Shown: positions 10,201 to 15,417 of the stretch, one piece after another
Position numbering within the stretch: position 1 is the stretch's first letter
How the letters are laid out: each line of letters opens with the position of its first letter
From: Firmicutes bacterium CAG:170
GTDB taxonomy: Bacteria; Bacillota; Clostridia; Oscillospirales; Oscillospiraceae
Length of the DNA: 15,791 bases
Reading direction: 5' to 3'
Assembly (NCBI GenBank): GCA_000436735.1
Contig: FR887123.1
Span: 1 to 15,791, forward strand
The notes under the pieces: model-generated
What the model was told of the DNA's origin: nothing
The model's input: only the letters and a program-made list of their open reading frames with translations
The model's database searches: none
Translations under genes and position numbers: made by a program

Positions 10201-10453
10201 TGCCGTGCAGCGCCTTTTCTCGGTTGCGCCGCGGGATATAAAACTCGCGCTGCTCCTGCTTTGGCTGCTCTGCCAAAAAGGTCGGAGACGTAAAAATAAA
10301 GCGCAGCGCATCGATCTGGAGCAGCTGCGTCTTGAGCTCTTCAAAGGCATAGACTGAAAAGCAGGCAGCCGCGATAGAAAGCCTGCTGCCTGCACGAAGA
10401 TCCTGTTTCAGTTCGTCTGACAGCTTCTCCGTAATATTGTTGATGATCTTCAT
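7214..10453 (-). CDS. SNF2-type helicase with PLD-like N-terminal region
   Basis: A 1079-residue protein. Residues 1 to about 180 resemble the phospholipase-D-like N-terminal module of this helicase family, but I see no HxK(x4)D catalytic motif. Residues about 190-250 carry the linker pattern YRENSPEFLYFFALYHIF and WNKLYTFQKDAV. The ATPase core has Walker A ADSVGLGKT (269-277), motif II DESH (359-362), SATP (399-402), IIFTAFSDT (707-715), ATDCISEGQNLQ (784-795) and motif VI QRFGRIDRIGS (814-824), all intact. It is the first gene of the overlapping cluster and overlaps DUF4391 by 7 bases. GAGG seven bases before the ATG supports the start. It likely remodels or moves along DNA for the R-M complex. 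A DISARM- or BREX-type system is unlikely because their other core genes are absent. Confidence 0.93.
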   Translation of the reverse strand: MKIINNITEKLSDELKQDLRAGSRLSIAAACFSVYAFEELKTQLLQIDALRFIFTSPTFLAEQPKQEQREFYIPRRNREKALHGSEFEIRLRNAFTQRAISKECADWIRQKAVFKSNSTDEQMPGFLTVDGDAPSAYAPISGFTRAELGCERGGNMFSMINKIEAPESKAYLTLFDQLWADRRKMKDVTEQVLERITTAYRENSPEFLYFFALYHIFSDFLTNVSADDLPNDTNGFRESKVWNKLYTFQKDAVLAIISKLEQYNGCILADSVGLGKTFTALAVIKYYENRNLRVLVLCPKKLADNWTTYKANYVNNPIAADRLRYDVLYHTDLSRSGGFSGGTDLSKLNWSAYDLVVIDESHNFRNGGDADKEGKENRYTRLMNKVIRPGARTRVLMLSATPVNNRFYDLRNQLALAYEGNSSAWANKLSTHRSVEEIFRNAQKAFNAWSNSDAELRTTDQLMRMLDFDFFEILDSVTIARSRKHIEKYYNMNEIGHFPTRLPPISKRPPLTDLSDAITYGEIYDLIISLTLSIYTPSNYILPSRMAKYADLNHEGKNSLTQAGREQGIRRLMSINLLKRLESSVHSFRLTLQRIQKLIADTLETINAFDPNQTMELQYLTAGSTDLDADDAENDLLAVGKKVHIALADMDYLTWQQDLQADLQILNLLVGMVADITPQHDSKLQMLLATIAGKIAQPINPGNKKVIIFTAFSDTAEYLFTNISTYAKENYGLNTALVNGSVDGRTSVPKFKADLNNILTCFSPISKDKAALMPDGPDIDILIATDCISEGQNLQDCDCLVNYDIHWNPVRLVQRFGRIDRIGSRNDKIQLINFWPDLDLDSYINLKARVELRMKALVMTSTGDDNLLSPEEQGDLEYRRQQLQRLQTEVVDLEEMGTGVSITDLGLNEFRMELLEYSKTHPELENSPGGISAVAAATPDAPPGVVFVLKNVHNEVDADQRNRLHPYYLVYLSEEGVTVHDHLSPKDTLDAMRQLCRGKDKPIEALYQAFNRETIDGRDMSVYSGLLEDAVLSILDAKADSDLDSLFTAGGTSALLSQVSGLDDFELICFLVVREEPSC

Positions 10454-10514
10454 TCCGTTCCCTCACCGCACGATTCTTGTTTATAGTCATCAAAATTCCA
10501 AATTTAATATTTAT

Positions 10515-10543
10515 AGTATACATTCCGCGCATAAAAATATCAA
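10515..10543 (-). promoter_or_regulatory. Promoter of the helicase-DUF4391-DUF2971-mod-res operon
   Basis: On the minus strand TTGATA (10543-10538) is followed after exactly 17 bp by TATACT (10520-10515), a strong sigma-A-type match. The predicted transcript starts near 10508 and leaves a leader of about 55 bases before the helicase ATG at 10453. Confidence 0.75.
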
Positions 10544-10561
10544 TAGTCTGTTTTCTATTGA
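10540..10561. promoter_or_regulatory. Operator-like dyad over the operon -35
   Basis: TCAATAG (10540-10546) and CTATTGA (10555-10561) form a perfect 7-bp inverted repeat with an 8-base spacer. It overlaps the -35 of the operon promoter and lies upstream of the divergent XRE gene, the expected place for a binding site of that regulator. Assignment to the regulator is inference. Confidence 0.5.
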
Positions 10562-10599
10562 CGAATAATACTTATAGTCATTGATAGAGGTGAACAGGC

Positions 10600-10932
10600 A
10601 TGAGCATTGCAAAGATTATCGGAGATCGGATTCGCGCGTATCGCAACCAAAAGGGTTGGAGTCAGGAATATCTGGCCGAAAAGGCAGATGTCCACCACAC
10701 CTATATCGGCCAGTTGGAGCGCGGCGAAAAGAACGCCACGATTGAAAGCATTTCAAAAATCGCCGGGGCGTTGGGTGTTTCTCTTTCCAGACTCTTTGAA
10801 AATATCAGCATCGAGCAGCAGGAAAATAATCTTCCCGCGCGGTGCTATGCACTTTTGCAGGAGCAGCCTGTGAATGATCAAAAGGCGTTGGCAGACATTC
10901 TGGTCGCACTGATTCAATATAAAAAGGCATAA
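10600..10932 (+). CDS. XRE-family regulator, probable R-M controller protein
   Basis: A 110-residue DNA-binding protein. Residues about 8-62 form a Cro/C1-type helix-turn-helix with WSQEYLAEKADVHHTYIGQL, then ERGEKNATIESISKIAGALG and LSRLFENI, the usual layout of this fold and very close to small R-M controller (C) proteins. The C-terminal 45 residues are short and helical, with no enzyme or sensor domain. AGAGGTGA sits seven bases before the ATG. It is transcribed away from the helicase-Mod-Res operon, from a shared control region that contains C-box-like TTATAGT sites and a dyad on the operon -35. The likely job is to control its own gene and the R-M operon. A generic phage-type repressor role cannot be excluded. 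Confidence 0.88.
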   Translation: MSIAKIIGDRIRAYRNQKGWSQEYLAEKADVHHTYIGQLERGEKNATIESISKIAGALGVSLSRLFENISIEQQENNLPARCYALLQEQPVNDQKALADILVALIQYKKA

Positions 10933-10972
10933 AAATCCCCCCCGACGGACCGTAATCAGTTCTCGTCGGGGG
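10931..10972 (-). terminator. Intrinsic terminator, minus-strand polarity
   Basis: CCCCCGACG (10939-10947) pairs with CGTCGGGGG (10964-10972) around a 16-base loop. The plus-strand AAAAA at 10931-10935 gives a U-tract only to minus-strand RNA; on the plus strand the hairpin is followed by ATGTTGC. It may still help end the XRE transcript, but its polarity fits a leftward transcript coming from 10980-11150. Confidence 0.6.
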
Positions 10973-10987
10973 ATGTTGCATAAATTA

Positions 10988-11137
10988 TTAGCTGAAGTAT
11001 GATTTCATCTCTTTCACGATTTGACTATGAGCAATGGTCGGAGTGTAATTTAGAATTTCAGAAACTACAGATATATCAACGGTTTGCTGGCAGTCGGCAA
11101 GAGGTATTTGTTTTAATTCTAATATATGGGCAGACAT
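10988..11137 (-). CDS. Possible 49-residue small protein or gene remnant
   Basis: An open frame of 49 codons, beginning MSAHILELKQIPLADCQQ and ending KEMKSYFS, with protein-like composition (VDISVVSEILNY). It ends just before the minus-polarity terminator at 10931-10972, which is the main argument for it. Against it: GGA lies only four bases before the ATG, and the start codon sits inside the hairpin at 11130-11157. I do not recognise a family. It could be the decayed 3' end of a lost gene. Confidence 0.2.
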   Translation of the reverse strand: MSAHILELKQIPLADCQQTVDISVVSEILNYTPTIAHSQIVKEMKSYFS

Positions 11138-11184
11138 ATTTCCACAAATATGTTTGCTGTAAACTTGCTGTTGAATTTTACAGC
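11130..11184. promoter_or_regulatory. Two adjacent dyads before the toxin-antitoxin promoter
   Basis: GCAGACATATTT (11130-11141) pairs with AAATATGTTTGC (11146-11157) around CCAC. GCTGTAAA (11156-11163) pairs with TTTACAGC (11177-11184). The second dyad overlaps the -35 of the downstream promoter. This is the expected position of an operator for autorepression by a YefM/Phd antitoxin, with or without its toxin. Confidence 0.5.
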
Positions 11185-11199
11185 GGAATGGGGTATACT
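11171..11199 (+). promoter_or_regulatory. Promoter of the toxin-antitoxin operon
   Basis: TTGAAT (11171-11176), a 17-bp spacer and TATACT (11194-11199). AAAGGAG (11207-11213) follows and precedes the antitoxin ATG at 11223, so the leader is very short. Confidence 0.75.
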
Positions 11200-11222
11200 G
11201 TGTTTGAAAGGAGCTGATAGAT

Positions 11223-11483
11223 ATGCCGAACATTAAACCCATTTCTGACCTGCGAAATTACAGCGAGGTACTGCATGATGTGGCCGTGGGCGCTCCTGTC
11301 TTTTTGACGAAAAACGGGCGCGGGCGGTACGCTATTGTGGATATGCAGGACTATGAGAGAACACAGGCGACCATCCGTCTGATGAATGAGCTTGCAAAAG
11401 GCCGTCACTCCGGCGAAACGGAAGGCTGGCTGACACCGGACGATATCAGGGCGCATTTCCGCGCAAGAGCGAATGAAGAATAA
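11223..11483 (+). CDS. Type II antitoxin, Phd/YefM family
   Basis: An 86-residue protein with the Phd/YefM N-terminal dimerisation and DNA-binding fold: IKPISDLRNYSEVLHD (4-19), then GAPVFLTKNGRGRYAIVD (23-40) and YERTQATIRLMNEL (44-57). The C-terminal tail, EGWLTPDDIRAHFRARANEE, should be the disordered toxin-neutralising segment. It binds and blocks the toxin encoded next to it and normally represses its own promoter. A strong AAAGGAG precedes the start. It overlaps the toxin gene by 11 bases, a typical coupling for these pairs. Length and motifs are normal, so it looks intact. Confidence 0.93.
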   Translation: MPNIKPISDLRNYSEVLHDVAVGAPVFLTKNGRGRYAIVDMQDYERTQATIRLMNELAKGRHSGETEGWLTPDDIRAHFRARANEE

Positions 11484-11811
11484 AATTCATTATTCACCCG
11501 AGTCCCGTCGTGATCTGGATGACATTTGGGATTACATCGTATCGGAACTTCAAAATCGTTCTGCCGCGGAGCGCGTGATTGATCGCATTATGGATGCGGT
11601 TGACCCGTTGAAAAATTTCGCAGAAATGGGAACCCCGTTATCCTCTATTGCAGATGTAGGAACTGACTATCGTTTTCTTGTCAGCGGCAATTATATGGTG
11701 TTTTACCGTGTGCAAGGCAACGATGTCTACATTGACCGTGTTCTGTATGGCCGCAGCGATTACATGAGCGTCTTGTTCAAAGACTTGCTGCGCGAAGAAA
11801 CAACCGAATAA
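11473..11811 (+). CDS. Type II toxin, RelE/ParE family
   Basis: A 112-residue protein with the RelE/ParE pattern: IHYSPESRRDLDDIWDYI (5-22), a central GTPLSSI, then YRFLVSGNYMVFYRV (67-81), VYIDRVLYGRSDYM and a short hydrophobic end. The pattern resembles ParE-like toxins, which poison gyrase, as much as RelE-like ribosome-dependent mRNA nucleases, so I give only the superfamily. The start ATG lies inside the antitoxin gene (11-base overlap). The reading frame is intact. A strong terminator follows the stop, so the pair is a self-contained unit. Its place beside defence operons suggests island maintenance or abortive infection; that is inference. Confidence 0.92.
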   Translation: MKNKIHYSPESRRDLDDIWDYIVSELQNRSAAERVIDRIMDAVDPLKNFAEMGTPLSSIADVGTDYRFLVSGNYMVFYRVQGNDVYIDRVLYGRSDYMSVLFKDLLREETTE

Positions 11812-11821
11812 AATTAAGAAT

Positions 11822-11853
11822 CGGCAAGTTTCTACGGAAACTTGCCGGTTTTT
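11822..11853 (+). terminator. Intrinsic terminator of the toxin-antitoxin operon
   Basis: CGGCAAGTTTC (11822-11832) and GAAACTTGCCG (11837-11847) form a perfect 11-bp stem with a TACG loop, followed by GTTTTT. It lies between convergent genes and may also serve the HEPN operon, though its minus-strand U-tract is poor. Confidence 0.93.
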
Positions 11854-11935
11854 GATGGAAGTGTAATTATTAGATTCCACAAAATTAGAACAACAAAAAT
11901 GGTATTCGGATAGCCGGCAATCAGTATTTCCACAA

Positions 11936-12523
11936 TTAAAGGCCAATTACGCGGTTCCAATCTGCTATATACATATACATTCGCTGAAACTCACTAGGAA
12001 GCAGCATCCGATTATGTGCAATAAAATTGCGAGCTTTTTCAAGTTCTTCCATTCGTTGCATTAGCCAATGCTGGGAAGGGATTATGCTTTCAAAATATTC
12101 CCACTTTTCAACCATAATGGTAGCTAACATCCCAAAGTCAACATAACCCAGAGAGTCCTCTTTTTCTCCTTCAAGCCAACTATCTTTAAAGGCCGTTTTT
12201 TGGCGACTCTCTGCGTGATTTCTAACACGGGAGGATAGTTTTGCCCACCAGTCCGGCCCTTCTTTCTCAAGGAGAGTATCCCTAATGAGAGAACGGACTT
12301 CATTTTCGAAACAATGTAGCAAAGCATACAAACGGGCCATTTCTAGTGCATTGTTTCTCCGCGAGACACTAAACGGTGCCAAAGCTTCAGCCAATAGGTG
12401 TTGATCTGAATTAGACGCAGATGCGCCTATTTGAATTCCAGCAGACTGAAATCGCTCTGCTTCTGATTCCAACATTAACCCGCGAAATAAAAAATCCCTT
12501 AAAGATGTAGAATTATCAATCAA
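11936..12523 (-). CDS. Swt1-like HEPN domain protein, putative RNase
   Basis: A 195-residue protein. The HEPN core begins near residue 60, with EMARLYALLHCFENEVRSLI (61-80). It continues through DWWAKLSSRV, a conserved W in DSWLEGE, and LGYVDFGMLATIM (125-137), and ends with MEELEKARNFIAHNRML (158-174). RNFIAH (165-170) is the Rx4H motif of HEPN RNases, with the usual Asn after Arg, so catalysis is plausible. The order matches the Swt1-type HEPN family as I know it. The first 55 residues are of unknown role. The gene overlaps the upstream DUF5343 gene by 8 bases and has the same AT-rich composition, so the two form one unit. RNA cleavage on phage infection, with DUF5343 as control or sensor partner, is the likely model; that is inference. 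I see no terminator of clear minus polarity after it. Confidence 0.85.
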   Translation of the reverse strand: MIDNSTSLRDFLFRGLMLESEAERFQSAGIQIGASASNSDQHLLAEALAPFSVSRRNNALEMARLYALLHCFENEVRSLIRDTLLEKEGPDWWAKLSSRVRNHAESRQKTAFKDSWLEGEKEDSLGYVDFGMLATIMVEKWEYFESIIPSQHWLMQRMEELEKARNFIAHNRMLLPSEFQRMYMYIADWNRVIGL

Positions 12524-13160
12524 ATAAATGCTCCTTTATTGATTTGAATATCGCATTATATACTTCAATATCTTTAGTGGCTGGCAAATGAATTTCGATA
12601 TTATAGTGCAAACTGGGGGATTTACTCCTAGAGGTCACAATTTGCGGATCAGTTCTTTCGGTAGGAGAAGTGTCGTGTTCCGTTAGATGAGTTTCTTGGA
12701 CATGGTCTCTAGGTAACGGCTCATTTTTACGAGTATCCGGCACATCGAGATCTGCTAATTCAAGAAGAGCAAGAAATGTTTTTGCTTGACGCTCTGCAAC
12801 TAAATCTGATGTGTTAAATGAACTCTTGAATTTTCCTTGTATTATGTCTTTGTCGTTTGCTGTAGGTTTCTCTTTTATGACAAACAAATCTGAATACGCT
12901 TCTTTTATTGCTGTGCCCATTACTTTTTTGCAGACAGCGCGATTGCGGTATTCATGATATCGTTGTGTTGGAGTACCATCTGGTGTTAAGAAACCCAACG
13001 ATTTAAGAATTTGAATAAATGCTCTGTGGTTTGTTGAGGTAAATCCAATATCTTTAAGATGTTGCTGGGTAAACTTATCAGGGGCCTGACCATCTTGTAT
13101 TTTTTGAAAGAACTCAGGCAGCTGACCATTGACAACGGTATATGTATTTGAAAGAGCCAT
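12516..13160 (-). CDS. DUF5343 family protein, partner of the HEPN protein
   Basis: A 214-residue protein assigned to DUF5343. The N-terminal half is a winged-helix-like domain with KFTQQHLKDIGFTSTNHRAF (29-48), ILKSLGFLTPDGTPTQRY (51-68) and a following VMGTAIKEAYSDLF (80-93). A low-complexity polar linker (about 140-175) leads to the typical end, LHYNIEIHLPATKDIEVYNA followed by IFKSIKEHL. The biochemical role is unknown; the fold suggests DNA binding or protein sensing. AAAGGAGG lies just upstream of the ATG (13158-13160) and a good promoter lies 22 bases upstream of that. It is the first gene of a two-gene operon, overlapping the HEPN gene by 8 bases. Confidence 0.88.
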   Translation of the reverse strand: MALSNTYTVVNGQLPEFFQKIQDGQAPDKFTQQHLKDIGFTSTNHRAFIQILKSLGFLTPDGTPTQRYHEYRNRAVCKKVMGTAIKEAYSDLFVIKEKPTANDKDIIQGKFKSSFNTSDLVAERQAKTFLALLELADLDVPDTRKNEPLPRDHVQETHLTEHDTSPTERTDPQIVTSRSKSPSLHYNIEIHLPATKDIEVYNAIFKSIKEHLFD

Positions 13161-13181
13161 AAGTTCCCCTCCTTTAAAAAA

Positions 13182-13210
13182 ATAATACTATATTTCTGCA
13201 TAATTATCAA
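13182..13210 (-). promoter_or_regulatory. Promoter of the DUF5343-HEPN operon
   Basis: On the minus strand TTGATA (13210-13205), a 17-bp spacer and TATTAT (13187-13182). The start site would fall near 13176, so the leader is short, with the Shine-Dalgarno at 13175-13167 almost at the 5' end. Confidence 0.65.
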
Positions 13211-13298
13211 CATATTTCCTCGTCCGCACACGAACACAAAAGCAATGTAAAACTAACGTCATCTGCAAATAACCTGCGACATCGTCATTTTCTTAAAC

Positions 13299-13319
13299 TT
13301 TGGAACAAATTGTCCCAAA
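13299..13319. repeat. Near-perfect palindrome, operator-like
   Basis: Arms TTTGGAACAA (13299-13308) and TTGTCCCAAA (13310-13319) are inverted around one central base, with one mismatched pair. It lies about 140 bases upstream of the DUF5343 start. Its role is unknown. Confidence 0.5.
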
Positions 13320-13480
13320 CTTTTCCCTCTAACATAGATCGGATGGTATATCCCTCCTCGACGCATATCGTTCGGAACTGCCCGGAGCTATCTGTCAAGG
13401 GTGCACCAGCACCGCCATTTATCGGCGGCTTACCTTTGCCCCGGCTGTTATTTCCTCTGCTGACTATCGCGGTCGAAAAG

Positions 13481-13515
13481 ACTATAATGTGCTTATACAA
13501 TAAGTGCATTATAGT
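13481..13515. repeat. 16-bp inverted repeat (strong hairpin)
   Basis: ACTATAATGTGCTTAT (13481-13496) and ATAAGTGCATTATAGT (13500-13515) are separated only by ACA. All 16 pairs form if two G-U wobbles are allowed. There is no T-tract, so it is not a normal terminator. It could be a regulator site, a recombinase site or a remnant of a small mobile element. Confidence 0.7.
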
Positions 13516-13644
13516 GAAGTGAAAGAGTAAATAGTGGAAATTATAATTAGTAAAAATGCAAGCCAATTTATGAGCAATCGGTCGATGAAATTATGCTCTT
13601 GTTAGTAAAGAGGACACGAGGATTGAAGCCAAAACAAAGACTAG

Positions 13645-14020
13645 AATAAGCGCATTCTCGACACGATCGACAGGGTGATTGACTCCAGCATCCAACTGCA
13701 CAGCAAGAAAGATCTGATCCACGGCTTTATCAACACCGTCAACGCCGCAACGGATGTTGACTGCGATTGGCAAAGCTACGTTCAGCAGCAAAAGCAGCAG
13801 GAATTAGCAAAAATTATCACGGAAGAAAAGCTGAAGCCCACCGAAGCGCAGCACTTCGTCGCCAATGCCTTCCGCGACGGTGCGCTCAAAACGACCGGCA
13901 CGGATATTGACCAGATCCTGCCGCCTGTCTCCCGCTTTGGCGGCGGCAATCGCACTGAAAAGAAGAAAACGATCATCCAGCGGCTTGCGCAGTTTTTTTG
14001 AAAAATATTTCGGGATATAG
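13645..14020 (+). pseudogene. hsdR: C-terminal remnant of type I restriction HsdR subunit
   Basis: The frame opens after TAG at 13642-13644 and reads ILDTIDRVIDSSIQL, then LIHGFINTVNAATDVDCDW, EEKLKPTEAQHFVANAFRDG and ILPPVSRFGGGNR, the conserved end of HsdR (type I R-M helicase-nuclease C-terminal domain). Only about 120 of the usual roughly 1000 residues remain; the nuclease, helicase, HsdM and HsdS are absent. At 13993-13999 there are seven T residues and the frame stops at TGA after QFF. With six T residues it would go on as QFFEKYFGI and stop at TAG (14018-14020), the expected ending. So it has a 5' truncation and a later +1 slip. A start at GTG 13675 exists, but no ribosome binding site supports it. 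No function is expected. Confidence 0.85.
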
Positions 14021-14062
14021 CGGCGGTGCGTAGTTACGTTCTTATGAGCAAACGCTCCATGC

Positions 14063-15352
14063 TCAGTCCCTCAGACAGCCAATCGGGATAATTTTTACGC
14101 CGTCCGGCCGCGTGTATGCAAGTTCGCCGCCGGTAATGACCATCAACAAATCTGGTTCACGGAGGTTTGTTTTACCGGAAGCATTTGCAGCCTGTAGAAG
14201 CTGTTTGATTTGAAGAAGATACTGTGCGCCTTCTTCAATTTCACGGCTGCCGAGCTTGAACTCGATCAGCGCATACCGGCCATCAGACAGGTGAAGTACG
14301 CAGTCCGCTTCCAGATCAGAACGGTCGTGGTAATAAGAAGCCTTGCCGCCGAGGGCAGACGAGTAAACCTTCAAGTCCCGGATGCAGAGACACTCAAAAA
14401 TGAAACCGAACGTTTTCAGGTCCTGCACCAGATACTCCGGCGTAAGACCCATTGCTGCAACCGCAATGGATGGGTCTGTAAACTCCCGCTTTTTCCCGGA
14501 GCGGATCGTTGTTGCCGAACGAATCGCTGGGCACCATGCTTCAACATCCTCAATAACAAACAGCTTTTTCAGTGCGTTCAAATAGGAATCCAAGGTGGGC
14601 ATGGTCATGCTGTCTGCGTTTGCAGTGATGTCTTTCAGAATATTGGATTTCTTCGCAAGTGTTGAAATATTTCTGGCATATGAACGCAGGATCAAGCCCG
14701 TCCACGTCGGATTGCGCTGGACACCATCAACAGTAGAAATATCAGACTCGCAGATATTGCTGATATAATCGCGTGCAGTCAGAAGCTGCGCCTTCGGATT
14801 CTTTCGCCGCAGTGTGGCCGGCCATCCGCCTCGGCAGGCGGCAAAAATAAGTTGCTCGATCGAAAGCTGGCTGGAAATGCCGTCTATATCGAGCAAAGCG
14901 TCCTGAAACAAAGCGCGTAATGAAATCTGCCCATTGGATTCCCCGGATTCATACAAGCTCATGGGATACATTTTCATTCTGGCAATCCGCCCGGTTCCGG
15001 TGTGCATGATGTTTTTGTCATCGACAGAGGTTGAACCGGTCAAGATAAACAGACCGTCTTCCTGACGCTGGTCAACAGCCGTTCGGACGGCATCCCAGAG
15101 CACCGGCGCAATTTGCCATTCGTCGATCAGTCGGGGATTTTCACCTTTCAGCAAAAGCGATGGTTTGACCGCAGCCGTAGCCAGATAACCGTCCTTTTTA
15201 TCAGGGTCCTGCATTTTTAGAATGCTTTTTGCTTTTTGTTCACCGGTCGTGGTTTTTCCGCACCACTTCGGACCGACGATCAGCGTCGCGCCGCTGGCCT
15301 GCAAACGAAGTTCCAGCTCACGGTCAACTATACGGGGTAAATATTCCGGCAT
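14063..15352 (-). CDS. AAA-family ATPase with DUF4143 C-terminal domain
   Basis: A 429-residue protein. The N-terminal AAA_14-type domain has Walker A GPKWCGKT (27-34), a Walker B-like RLIDEWQ (74-80) and LTGSTS (104-109). The C-terminal DUF4143 part has FTDPSIAVAAMG, FGFIFECLCIRDLKVYSS and then DLEADCVLHLSDGRYALIEF, with D350, E364 and K366 in the spacing of a PD-(D/E)xK-like fold. The cellular role of this very common family is not known to me; proposed links are to mobile elements and DNA or RNA handling. GAGGGAG lies seven bases before the ATG, behind a near-perfect promoter with three upstream repeats. It stands alone as a single-gene unit, convergent with the hsdR remnant. It looks intact. 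Confidence 0.92.
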   Translation of the reverse strand: MPEYLPRIVDRELELRLQASGATLIVGPKWCGKTTTGEQKAKSILKMQDPDKKDGYLATAAVKPSLLLKGENPRLIDEWQIAPVLWDAVRTAVDQRQEDGLFILTGSTSVDDKNIMHTGTGRIARMKMYPMSLYESGESNGQISLRALFQDALLDIDGISSQLSIEQLIFAACRGGWPATLRRKNPKAQLLTARDYISNICESDISTVDGVQRNPTWTGLILRSYARNISTLAKKSNILKDITANADSMTMPTLDSYLNALKKLFVIEDVEAWCPAIRSATTIRSGKKREFTDPSIAVAAMGLTPEYLVQDLKTFGFIFECLCIRDLKVYSSALGGKASYYHDRSDLEADCVLHLSDGRYALIEFKLGSREIEEGAQYLLQIKQLLQAANASGKTNLREPDLLMVITGGELAYTRPDGVKIIPIGCLRD

Positions 15353-15382
15353 ACGAACACTCCCTCACAAGCTGTTTTTCAA

Positions 15383-15411
15383 AGTATAGAATACCGCGAA
15401 GGCATTGTCAA
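15383..15411 (-). promoter_or_regulatory. Promoter of the DUF4143 ATPase gene
   Basis: On the minus strand a consensus TTGACA (15411-15406), a 17-bp spacer and TATACT (15388-15383). It is the strongest promoter in the window. The predicted leader is about 25 bases. Confidence 0.85.
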
Positions 15412-15417
15412 TATGAA

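Larger units (their letters stand above)
10481..10580 (+). repeat. Three TTATAGT sites, C-box-like
   Basis: TTATAGT occurs at 10481-10487, 10511-10517 and 10572-10578. The first and third extend to TTATAGTCAT. The third reads ACTTATAGTC, close to the GACTTATAGTC half-operator known for some restriction-modification controller (C) proteins such as C.Esp1396I. One copy overlaps the -10 of the helicase operon and one lies just before the ribosome binding site of the XRE gene, so both divergent genes could be controlled from these sites. Confidence 0.45.
13211..13644. other. Gene-poor stretch with a GC-rich patch
   Basis: I see no convincing gene here. The stretch 13331-13480 is clearly richer in GC than what surrounds it. 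An open frame on the minus strand (13566-13285) lacks a ribosome binding site and any family I know. A short plus-strand frame near 13541-13612, beginning at GTG, is only 23 codons long. Two dyads are listed separately. This may be the seam between two acquired segments. Confidence 0.6.

Noticed and set aside
866..10453. BREX or DISARM system
   Set aside because: A SNF2-type helicase and a methyltransferase are present, but there is no PglZ, BrxC, BrxL, DrmA, DrmB or DrmC-like gene; Mod and Res are plain type III.
10558..10586. Promoter TTGACG-N17-TTGATA for the XRE gene
   Set aside because: The -10 is a poor match and would overlap the ribosome binding site; I could not settle on a promoter for this gene.
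13285..13566. Minus-strand frame of 93 codons
   Set aside because: No ribosome binding site, odd composition across the GC-rich patch and the 16-bp inverted repeat, and no recognisable family.
13675..14001. Functional small gene of 108 codons
   Set aside because: The protein is the tail of HsdR, homology continues upstream of the GTG, no ribosome binding site is seen, and the normal ending is lost by one extra T.
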